NCBI GenBank assembly: GCA_963514095.1
Contig: OY741269.1
Span: 22,769,415-22,833,414, forward strand
Length of the DNA stretch: 64,000 nt
Source: Eutrigla gurnardus
Lineage: Eukaryota > Chordata > Actinopteri > Perciformes > Triglidae
Direction: 5' to 3'
The notes under the pieces were generated by a model. The model saw nothing but the letters and a program-made list of their open reading frames with translations. It searched no databases and had not been told where the DNA came from. This document shows, piece by piece, positions 1 to 11,745 of the stretch (the stretch's first letter is position 1; each line of letters starts with the position of its first letter). Position numbers and translations under genes: made by a program.

Positions 1-272
1 TAACCGCTCTGCTCCTGAGGAGGACTGTAGCTGATCGGATCGGAAAATGTTTGCCCTACTTTTTAAATGTCTGTGTGGCAGTCTGGATTCAAGTCTGCCA
101 TCCGGGCCTCCCTGGGAAGGCACTGAGTCATCGGTAAAAAAAAGAAAGGGAATCCTTTGTGTTTTTTATTTCTTGTCCTTTTATCATTTTGCACACTTTT
201 TTGGTTTTCATTTTTCTGTTGCATTACAACCCTTTTGAAACCATTTTCCCTTATGTTTGCTGTTCTTTACAG
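1..272 (+). other. ptprs: Intron sequence before the ptprs micro-exon
   Basis: Non-coding and T-rich towards its end. It finishes in a pyrimidine-rich tract and AG at 271-272, a good 3' splice site. The exon expected upstream (ending in the QTP juxtamembrane motif) is not in the window. Confidence 0.8.
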
Positions 273-320
273 ATTCTGGTCTAAGCAGTCCTCAGAGTGA
301 AGCAGATTTTGACTATGAAA
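273..320 (+). CDS. ptprs: ptprs juxtamembrane micro-exon (16 codons, probably alternatively spliced)
   Basis: A 48-nt exon between TTCTTTACAG and GTTAGT. It begins with two bases of a split codon and ends with one base of another, the same phases as the exon at 4108, so it can be included or skipped without changing frame. Included, it reads DSGLSSPQSEADFDYES followed by MMSHPPIP; skipped, the junction codon becomes Gly (GMMSHPPIP). Human PTPRS has, from memory, an insert starting DSGL at exactly this point. The peptide is acidic and rich in Ser and Tyr, so it may add phosphorylation sites between membrane and D1. It is too short for ordinary ORF finding. Confidence 0.85.
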
Positions 321-1062
321 GTTAGTCTCTATGCTTTTAGCATTTGCGTACCAGCTTTCTTTTTCTTTCTTTTTTTTTTTCAAGCTCGCTTGCCTTCATT
401 TACAAATACATAATTTGCATTTGTTTATTTTTTTTCCACGTTATGCAGCAAAAAATGTCAGCACTAATTAATTTTGATGCTGGTTTCTATTGGTATACTG
501 GGCTGTTTTTTTTTTTTTTTCTTTAATTGGATGTCAGTCACGATATTCACTCTGGCTGTTGGCTGTGCATTAATCCACCATGCATAAATAACCTGCGCGA
601 TCACTTCTGTTGATGTAGAGATGGTTGAGAGTCGTTTCAATCGCTGTTCCAATCCCTCTCTCTCTCTCTCTCTCTCTCTCTGCCCTCCCCTCTTCCTCAC
701 CTCCTTCATATTGTTCTCCCTTCTTTCTCTCTTTCACCACCACTGCTCCATTTCCATTCTGAAGTAACGGGGTCTTTTCTGTGCTCTGAGATAACGAGCA
801 GAATTAATTAAAGTGGTGGCAAACAATGGCTCGACATTTGATCACCCCCCCTCTCTCTCTCGCTGCAAAAGGATCATCCAGCAGAAACAGCAGCATGGTT
901 TCCCACCTCCTTCCTTTTTTCCCCCTTTTATTTTTTTTTCTTACCCACAGACAGACTTCTTCCCTTTTATATGGTAATACGCAACATCATAAATAGACTA
1001 GAGACTGTTTGGACTTATCAAATAGAATCATTATATATCTCTTGGGTGCATCGACTGCAGAT

Positions 1063-1093
<31 letters not shown>

Positions 1094-4000
1094 ATTGGAA
1101 ATGTGTAATTAGACATGGCCGGTTTGTTTTTCTGTGTTCATTGATCACGCTGTTGATTGCAGTGGAAAAAAAGTGGAAGTCTGTGAGTGGATAGCAAAAA
1201 AAGCCTCAGGCGAGGGGGGTTGAGTTGAAGAGAAGGATGAGGTTTAGACTAGGGGGGGGGGACATCCATTTGCCCTTGAGTGACTTTGCCGGAGCACAGG
1301 TCACAGCAAAAAGCCTCGTTTTTGAAAGTAAATCTTTCCCTTTGCGAGACGACAAAATGAACGAGAGAGGAAAAGCAGCCACGATCGACTAATTTGACTC
1401 GAGAACATAACAAATGGTTCTTGTTGGGGAAAAGAACAGTGAGAGAGAGAAATGATTGCACAAACAGATTGGTTTTAGCTGTGAAAACATGACAACTTAT
1501 AGAGATGTAAAGCGTTGTGTCGACAGAGAGGCAATGTGAGGAAAAAAGGGGGGTAAAATAATGGATTTAAGCAGTTTTCGTACCAGCTTCCTAGAACATT
1601 CTGCCAAAGTTTTAGGGGATAAATAAACACGGGTGTGTCTAACCTTCAGCCCAACCCCCCGGCGGTGCATCATTCTTTATTTGGATGTATATGTAAACAC
1701 TTTGGCCTTGTATATCTCTACAGCCGTACCACGTACTTATACATGCAGACAGTAATGTGGGCAGTAAACACAAGCTGAAAGGAATTGATGGAGTTTGAGT
1801 ATATCAGTAACTCACACACAAATACACACAGAGTAAACACACACACACACACATTCTTTGATCTACCCTCAAACAACCCGCCCATCTCTCAAGGAGAAGT
1901 GCGGCCTCCTCATTTGCATACGCGTTTATGTATTCCCCTCATATTGTCGGATACCTTTCCCTTTTGAATTCCAGGCAAGCAAACTGACAACCAAATTAAA
2001 TTTGCACAAATATTTTTTTTTCTACTTGACGCTCATCTCGATGAATTCCTGCACCAGAAGTGATTGATATCTACAACACTTTGAGGGACTACAGTATGAA
2101 TAAATAAACACACAGATTTGTTCAAGTACTTTCATGTAATTTAAGTTAATACCTTCCAGGAGTTGAGGAAAAAAAAGAAAAGCTTTAAAAAAAGACAAAG
2201 AAAACAGAAGACAGCTATTAATTCAGTAAACATCATTTAAATGATCATTAAGAAGGATGTGGGTGTTTGTCAAGTAGGCCGTTAATGCGGTGTGTCCCAT
2301 CCATTTCGCTGGAGGATGTCACGGCGTCCGGTGTCATCTCCATTTGTCCCACACATGCATTGTAATCTGTGTTAATCTTCATGTAATTGATGCCGCCGCA
2401 TTGTTTCTGTCAGTGTAAAAATAAATGACCATCACTAATGAAGACATGTCAGCGCAGAAGAGCCGAGTTCTGCCTCTCTGGGGCGTCGCAGAGCGGCCTG
2501 AACCCTGGTTGACATTGAGGGGATAGTGTAAGCGTTGTGAGAAACTTTAAAAATGTAAGTAGGGTTAATGTGATTATGCGAATTTTGCACGGCCAATTAA
2601 AGCCTCTAATTTTATTTATTTTTTTTACGTATGAAGAGATTGCAACCCGACTTTTGACCTCAGCGGGATAAGAGATTCTTTTTTTGCTCAAAAAATGCAT
2701 AAAGCATCGGCGGTCGGCACGCGGGGACGGAGCCACAATCTATGGCTGCTCCGTATTCCATTACATGGCCCCGGCATTATGCTGCTAAATGGATTAGCGA
2801 CTGGAGTGCGCTGATAATGTTGTATGTCGGATCAAGCCAAAAAAAAAAAAAAATCTCAACCGTTTTTTTTTTTTTTCCTCCCAAAACTGAAAAGCTATTT
2901 CTTTCTGTGAATTCCTCGGTTTGGAAAGGGAATGTAGGGCGAGTAGTAACCGAGAGGGCTTTTTTTGTGTGATTTTGATGTTTAGAGAGGGTAGAAACAG
3001 CCGCCCGCTTGCTTTGGACTGGCTGGATGGAATGGAGCAGTTCACTTTATGTCACTCAGTAACACTCACACTCCCCTAAACCTCCCCTCCCACCTCCCAC
3101 CTCCCTTCCCATGAGCCCCCAGGTCAGGGCTCCGCTCTTGAAGAAGTGCCTTTTTATCGAGGCAACAGACAAAAAAGAGAGAAGCATTGTAAACCTGCTG
3201 GATGGATTAGGACTGATCCAGGATCAGAAGTTTCATATCTCTGTCATCTTTCGTTCTTTTTTTTTTTTATTGAGGATGCTGCTGAAAATAAATAAGATAA
3301 GATAATCCTTTATTAGTCCCACAGTGGGGAACTTTCCTGGGTTACAGCAGCAAAAGGGGAAAGTTCAAATAACAAAAGCATCAGTAGGAGATGCAAAGTA
3401 TAACAATAATAGACTTTGTACACAGTACACAGTAAGGTAAAGTGACAGTACAATACAAAAAGACTGAGTGTGATAATAATATGTATTCACTCACATACCG
3501 GTAATGAGAAATACATTGAATTTGTTTGATCTGCTTCAAGTAAAGCCATATTTCTATAATCAATGATCCAGATGTTACTTTTGATTATCTTCAATGAGGA
3601 CGAGGGAGTTTTTCCAACATCAAGAACGTACATTGTGTCACGTTTGATTAATTTCCCAAGCTAATATAAAAACGACGGATGCCTCGGGACGCTTCACTCA
3701 GCAACACGTCCCCCATCGGTCCGTTCTACCCGTCAGCATCACCACCGTTGTGGGAATTAAGATAATTTTCATCCGTGGGTGTGCGATTTTGCTGCCGGCT
3801 TCTCTAGAAAACAACCAGCCCAGCTGTGTTTGAGCTCTGGCCTGGTCCGATCAAGTGCTTTATAACATCACCATTCTTTTACGATGTGTGTGTGACATTC
3901 ACCATGTTCTGCACAAGCTTCCTCACCACTAAAACCCCAAGACTGCCATTGTTGTGTAAGCAACACATTCTCACCCATAATTGTTTTTTGTCGTTGTTGT

Positions 4001-6095
4001 TTTCTTCACGTTTTGAACTTGCGTGTCCCCGTTCTAACAAACTTTCTGTCCTCTCTTCTCCCCTTGTGTGGAACTTCTCTCTCCATTATTTTATTTTTGG
4101 CAAGCAGGTATGATGAGTCATCCTCCCATCCCCATCTCAGAGCTGGCTGAACACACAGAACTTCTCAAGGCCAACGACAACCTCAAGCTGTCCCAGGAAT
4201 ATGAGGTGAGTTGGCCAAAGGTTCAAAGGTCACACGTTTTTTTTTCCCACCAAAACAAAGACAGACAAAAGTGTCCCTACTTTCCTCCAGGGAAATAGCT
4301 TTTTTTACCATCTTTTTTTCTTTCAGCTGGTCGTGCTAGAGCAATTATGAAGTATCAGAAATGTATATTCATAGCCTCAACATGACATTTTCAATAATGC
4401 ACTGTCAGCCATAAAGTTTGAATATTGTGTTTTCAGACACAATCCTCTGTTTCTTCCTAAATGCATCAGTAATCACCAGTGTTGACCAGGTGCAATGATT
4501 ACATTATGTGTCCCAATCACCCAGGTGAAATTAATTCATGCATCACATTTGTTTGATGTCATAAAAGACAAGACATTTGCAAATTATTCCGACTTTATGG
4601 GCGACCCTGTATATTTCCCCTTTGATGGTGATCAAAACTTCTGACCACCTAAATGTGATTTTGTTTGCTAAACAAACAAAACAAACAAAAAACCGAACAT
4701 TCAAAACATGCTGTAATGCATCCAGCCCTGTGTCAGGAAATAGGGCGGGAAAACAGAAGTTAGAATATTTCTTCTGCAAAATGAAATATGTCCATCTAAA
4801 ATATGTGCGCTTACTTGCAAAATTGGNNNNNNNNNNNNNNNNNNNNNNNNNNNNNNNNNNNNNNNNNNNNNNNNNNNNNNNNNNNNNNNNNNNNNNNNNN
4901 NNNNNNNNNNNNNNNNNNNNNNNNNNNNNNNNNNNNNNNNNNNNNNNNNNNNNNNNNNNNNNNNNNNNNNNNNNNNNNNNNNNNNNNNNNNNNNNNNNNN
5001 NNNNNNNNNNNNNNNNNNNNNNNNNNGGAAATTAGAGTTAGATCAGGTTTCCAGTTGGACTTCATTCAGCTTCGGTTTCTCTCAGCCCCCACCCTTACAT
5101 CCTCTCAGCCCCCCCCCCCCCCCCCCACCCTTACATCCTGAAGCCATAACTGCAAATAACCTTCAAGCCACACCGACAGAGCGCCAGACGCCCATGAGCA
5201 AACAGCCAAGTGTAATGGAATACTTAATTATCCCGACAAGGGAACAGAGTATTTATCTGGGATTCTCGTATTGTAAAGAGGTGACTACCCCCCCCCCACC
5301 CCCCCCCCTGCCTCGCTCCACTCGTGAGGGGGAGGCCACTTCCTTCATCAATAATGTTATTTGTCGTTATACAGCCGCTACATATAATGATGTTGATAAA
5401 GTGCTGTGTTGTGCAGCGAGTATTTTAAACCAGGCGGTGAGCAGATTTTCATGATAGCGTGTTCTTTTTTCTTCCTTCGGGGAAATCTCTCGCTCCCTCT
5501 CTCCGCGTCTCTGATAACATTCATAGTCATATTGTTATTGCTCAGCTCATCCAAGGGCCCTAATGATTTCTTCTTTGTGTTTCCCTGTTTTGCCTGTCTC
5601 TCTCCCCCCCTCCTCCCTGTCAGTCTATTGATCCAGGCCAGCAGTTCACCTGGGAACATTCCAACCTGGAGGTGAACAAGCCCAAAAATCGTTACGCCAA
5701 CGTCATCGCCTACGACCACTCGCGCGTCATCCTGGCTCCCATCGAGGGTAAGGCTCACTCATCCACACACATCCGAACTCACGCCGCCGCCGCCTCCGAG
5801 ATGAGCTCAGATCATTTGGGAGATCCTCATAATTACAGAGTCGGTTTGAGTAATTAGGAATTTATACTGGAAAAGAGCGGATGGGATTAAACGGTGAAGA
5901 CTAAAACGAGAACGGTGCGGAACAGAATGCATTAAATACAATGAAGTCCTTGAAATAAGACGAATAAATGCATCATTATTGCGGGAGAACACAATGACAC
6001 GAGGCAAAATAGAATCAAGTGTGTAAAAAAAATTGAATTAAATAATTTATAGTGTGTGAAGTTCAGATTCAGTTCAGCAGGAACCAGTGAATTTT

Positions 6096-6185
<90 letters not shown>

Positions 6186-9100
6186 TGACTTGTTTAAGCT
6201 CACTTTTGAATAGAATAGAATTAACTTTATTTCAAACATTTAAAAAAAAAAAAAGTTAGAGTTAATGAAATAGATTTTAAAGAAAAATAACAAGATAGAC
6301 CATAATAACGTAAAAACAAATCAACATCAATTTGTAAATAAAAGTTTGAAAAGGAGTAGGAATAAGCACTATGCTTATTCTATACTAATACAAAATCTTC
6401 ACTACAATAATAACATAAACCCATTCTCCATCCTAAGAATAAAACAATATATCTCTACTTTACATGATTGCCTTTTCTTAGCAAAAAGGAAATTAATAAT
6501 AATAATAATAATAATGATCACCCCCATCAGATTGCTTTACATTCCCCTCCCTCCTTTCTTACCTCATGAAAAATTATCGTTTTATACATCTTTTTTAAAC
6601 TGTCTGATATTTTGACTCTGTTTGATTTCTTCTGGACCCAGCACTCTCACCAGTGTCTCATCACATCTGACTTCCCTCTAGCTGCCCACAGACAACAGTA
6701 CGGAAAATCCAAGAGCCTGAAATACTTCCCTCCCCTCCGACTCCCGACTCCCAAAGGACATTGTCAGACGTAGTCACCCTTCACTACTGACATTGTTCTG
6801 GCGTTGCATCACCAGAAGACTCCTCCAGACTCCTCGACTACTGCCAAACTCTCTCTCCTCTCCACAGCACTCCCCTCTTTCCGACTCCGACTACATTTTT
6901 TTTTTTTTCGACATCTCAGGCCAATTTGAGTGGTGCGACAACACGCATAACAAAATTATCCCAAGGAAGAAGAAAAAAAAATGCCATCGTCCATAAATAC
7001 ATAAATTAATCAAGTCTGAAATTTCTATTTTACACTGCAGTGATTTTGCCATTAGTCGCAGCAGTAGAACAATTCATGCACGGCGCTGTTCTCTGTTCAC
7101 TTAGCTATGACTAAAGTCAAGACGCCGCAGTCGGATTGTACGACGTGGTATCCGTTTTAATGACATTTCCCCCTTTCTTCTCTCTTTCTTTCTTTCCCTT
7201 TATTTCCATTCTCCTCTTTCTTCTCTTGTTCTCTCTCTTTCTCTGTCTGGTTTGTTGTCCACCCTGCGTCTCCTCTCTCGAACCCACTAAAGTGTTTCAC
7301 TGTTTGTCGCTCGAGTGAGGAGACGTCAGTCAAAGAGACGAGACTCTCCTCCCATATAATCCGTCACACTGGAGTCTCTTTGTGGAAGTTGATGAAAACG
7401 AACGTCAGACTCTCAGTGTTAGACACGATGACCTTAGTAGCACATTATCCCGTTTGATGATCCCGTTTGATTTGATTTGATCTTTATTTTCCTCAAATAC
7501 GAAGATATAAAATACGTCATAGAAATATGAAAAAGACAAAAAAAAAAATGAATCAATAAAATCATTCACAAGTTTGAGGAGGGACAGGAGGAAGCTAAGC
7601 TTATCATGTCCTGCCCCTTCATTAGATTATCACGTTTTATTTACATATAATTTACATAAAGCTCATATATCTGTGTGAAACAGTCATTATCCAAATCAGA
7701 ATATGAGCTATATATCCAACACAAAATAATAATAAAAAAAAGAAAGAAAAATAATTAACAAAAAACTACGACGGCGTATTAGGGCCACTGTAGAAAAAAA
7801 GAGAGAGATGGCGCCAATATTCAGACGAAAATAGTCATAAATTTGCCATTTTTATAAAGTTTTTATAGAGTTTATAGTGACAAATTTGCAAGTTTATTAT
7901 GATGCTAACAACCGGCATTTATGCTAGCTTACTTCCAATATACTAATTTATTTTTCTAATTAATATTTCACAATGTGTGACCTCGTTAAGGTCCTTAGGG
8001 TGATGGCTGTTGATGGTTATAGTTGGTTTTATTTATATGAGGCCAAATTGTCATCTTATGGGTGTTTATTGATCAGGGTGTTTGGGCTAAGATACTCGCG
8101 GTAGTTTTCACTTGTTGTCATAGCAACGGCAAACATCCAACTTGTTTATATCGGCTATATATATTTAGAAACTCGCAAATTTGCAACTTTTTTTTTTCTT
8201 TCTCACAGTAGCCTTAATACGGCGTCGTAAAAAAACAGACATGTTGGCTTAAATGTTTTTTTTTTTTCTAACAACTGAAAATGATCGGACACCTTGCCTT
8301 CCGAGATGCAGCACAGTACCGTGAGCAATCCTGATGGAGCCTTGCAGGGAACTACATATTCCAGCTTCCAAGTGTCCCGTTGCTGTTTGGAGACACGTTA
8401 AAGGATCTCACAGAATACCACACACACCAACCCACTGTCATTATGTTCCCAGTCCACATTTGTCCACCCGGCAACGTGGAGGCGTTCCTCACTGCTAGAT
8501 TTAGTGGACCGAGGTGCAACAAAGCACGGTGGCGGGGCTGAGAGGGATGGTGGTTGGATCAACCTCCTGGCTGTTGTGGCTGAGTGGCTGATTTACACCC
8601 TCGCGATCCTCCATCTACAAGCACGCTCCATCCAGGGTGGTGCTGGTGCTGGTGCTGGTGGTGGTAAATCAGACGGAAGCTGGTATACGACATATCTACA
8701 GAGGCAGAACTAGCCGAGGACGAAATAGAACATGACAAAAAGGGCAGTAGGGGAAGTTGTGACTGAGGCAGCCATGTTTCCTGCAGCTCTGCTGTAGCGG
8801 AGGAGGAGGGGGAGGGATGCAAGACCGTTTTAACAGCTTATTTATTCTGGTATTATGTCTGAAAATGTTGTTTTCTAAACCAAGCACCAAGATCTATTGA
8901 GCAGGAATAATATTTAAAAGCTGACACAATCATGTCCCTCTCGGCTGTCAATGCAGCATCCACCTGCAGGCTCCGAGGGGGTTTTTAGATATTTACTCCT
9001 CACCACCCATCATCTCTGTGTGGTTATATCTGGGGAGGGATGAGGCCAAACACTATAACTATGTTCTGCCGCTATAATAACCATTTCAAAACGTGAGTCG

Positions 9101-11687
9101 CCTGACTGAACTTAAAACACATCCGCTGCTCTCTGGACGAACCGGAGTTTTCTTGCCAATTTTCACTTGTTTCAACAAAAAGAGGTGTGAGAACTCATTA
9201 CAAGGTACTTGTTTTCTCCCCCCTGGAACTAGAATATTAACACCTTCATGGATTGGGAGACAGGGTTTAGCGAGTGTGTGAACTGTGAATTACAAAATCC
9301 TGCAAATAAATCAGAGAGACTTAAGACAGAAAATGGATTAAAACGAAGGAAAATCCATTAAAAGTAGGATATTTTAAAAAATGTGTTTTTTCCTGTGCTC
9401 TCCATGTAGGTATCACAGGCAGCGACTATATCAACGCCAACTACATCGACGGCTACAGGAAGCAGAATGCCTACATCGCCACCCAGGGGCCGCTACCGGA
9501 GACTTTCGGGGACTTCTGGAGGATGGTGTGGGAGCAGAGAGCCGCCACCGTGGTCATGATGACCCGGCTGGAGGAGAAGTCACGGGTAAGTTCGGATTTG
9601 GTTTAGACTCTTTTAAATAACCAAGTAGTACCAAGAAACTGCTGAAGATGGCAGCGATTTCCCCCAGTTTTCACACCTGAACGCCATCGCTATGAAGTCA
9701 GACCCCCGTTTTCCTTGAGATGGATCGCTTTCAGAGAAGAGAAGAAATGTGAATGTGGTGGTGAAAGTAACAGGGGAGGGTGATGAAATAGAGTTACTAT
9801 AGAGCCGTCTACCTATTCACATCTGATAGGGTAAGCTGCAGATCCACCGGGAGCATCTTGGCTCTGGCTTCTTTCTCCTCATTTGCAGTGAAAACGACAA
9901 GCTGTTGCTTGTTCCCTACAGAACCGAGAGCTTAGTAAAGTCTTACAGCGCACAGTGCAGGAAAGCTAAAATTTAATTTTCTGCAACCGGGTGCCACATT
10001 TTTTACCGAAACCTGTGACCGGAAGCCTCCCACGACCGTATGTAGAGAGAGGAAGAGCATTAAAAGTGCATGGAGTGCACAGAGGCTTAGTCCCAGACGG
10101 GCGGAAGGAGATATCAAGGTGTCATCGCACAGGTCAACTTTATTTTTTATCTTATTTGAATTTTTTATGCCCATTGGAGTGGCCACTTTTTAGTTGTCGA
10201 ATAATTCTGGCAAATAACAGGAAAAAAAGATGAATGGCATAAGGCACCAGCAGCACTTTAAAACTCAACTAACTGTCACATTGAAAAAACAAAACGGGAA
10301 ACGTTTTAGAATAATTGGCAGCGCGGGCGGTGAATCAGTAGAAAGCATGTTGGCGCTGTTCAAGTCTCTCAGAGCGTTTGACAGTTTGATATCAGTATCT
10401 GTTTCCACGTAGTGACAGCAAGTCATTACTTCAAAAATGCCTTTCCTTATGAGCCATTTTTCTGTTATGAGTGATGAGCTATATAATAATATATATAATA
10501 CAGTTAAGCAAAACAAATTAATAATAATAAATAATGCAGTTACTGCAGTTGGGCCAGAGTGATTGCATTTGATCCAAAAATGTTCAAAAATATATACCTA
10601 TATTAAGCAAATATTAAATATTCCTGTTTGTTTAATATTATATAATTAAAATATGAATCTGTCACTATAAGCCGTGGGGGTCCAACGTCTGTAAAAGTTG
10701 AAGACCTCTGGTTTAAAGGATGGATTATTTATTATCAAGGAGTGGACTTGTCTAAATGTCAAAAAGCCAACCGCGAGGTTTCACCCTGTCAACGCAAACC
10801 TGTGTCAACATCAGGCTCTCTCACCTCCAGGTGTCTCCACTCATCCTCCCCTCCTTCTATCCCTTTTTTCCGATTGTTTACCTCTCCGCCGTTCCGACGT
10901 CCCCCCCCCCCCTGCTGTCAAACGTGATCAGGATTAGCGGGCGGTAGAAGTTGAGTGTCAGCTCGAGCAGGAAATGGGAGAGAAAAGCAGCGCATCTCCC
11001 CTCACTAGCTGTCACATCTCATCCGATGTCCACCGGCGCGTCACACCCCCATATTGAATGAATTTTCATTACGGGAGCTGACAGGGGAGGGGACGAGGCA
11101 AGCAGCTGTTGTGGTTTGGGTTTTTTTTTTTTTTTTTTTAGATATACTGTAGAAAAAAAAGAAAGTGAGACAGGATACAAAATGTTAAGTCACTGCTAAA
11201 TCATGTGGAAGTTAATTCACGTGAGGTTCTGCGATAATTCACAATTTATCAGGCTTTTGTTTTGGCAACCGATTTAACAGCACACCGATATTAAATATGG
11301 ATGTTTTAGGACGTGGGGAAAAGATGCCTGTAGGTTTGGAAGGAAGCTATAAGGGTGGCGTTTCTGTCGAGTCTGCGCCGCGTTTGTTTCTCCGATTTGA
11401 AACGGTGTTTCTTTCAACGCCGCCCGGAGTTTGAATCCACAGGAGGGCTCGCTTTACGAGCATGTTATTATGTCAGAACAATCGTGGTTTTGATCATTTC
11501 ACAAGTGTCGAAACCATTTAATACAAATGTAACGTATCTCATGTCTCTCTCTTCTACTTCCAGATTAAGTGTGACCAGTACTGGCCCAGCCGCGGCACAG
11601 AAACCTATGGGATGACCCAAGTGACCCTGTTGGACACCATAGAACTGGCCACTTTCTGTGTCCGCACTTTCTCCTTACACAAGGTAG

Positions 11688-11745
<58 letters not shown>

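Larger units (their letters stand above)
321..4107 (+). other. ptprs: ptprs intron with simple repeats and a retroelement-like tail
   Basis: No coding exon seen over 3.8 kb. It contains a (TC)n tract near 655-680, a run of 27 G at 1067-1093, a non-repetitive stretch at about 2215-2480 that could be a conserved element, poly-T/poly-A tracts near 2840-2880, and a dispersed repeat from 3292. Confidence 0.7.
4206..5623 (+). other. ptprs: ptprs intron with assembly gap
   Basis: Holds the MITE at 4401-4611, the gap at 4827-5026 and C-rich tracts near 5110 and 5288. No exon is missing from the coding frame across the gap: the flanking exons join in phase and match the family continuously. Confidence 0.75.
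5748..9409 (+). other. ptprs: ptprs intron: microsatellite, retroelement-like tails and a MITE
   Basis: A 3.7-kb intron without a visible exon. Contains (TG)n at 6099-6184, an A/T-rich dispersed-repeat stretch from about 6205, a second from about 7463 (TTTGATTTGATCTTTATTTT start), the MITE at 7767-8229, and unassigned sequence after that. Confidence 0.7.
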
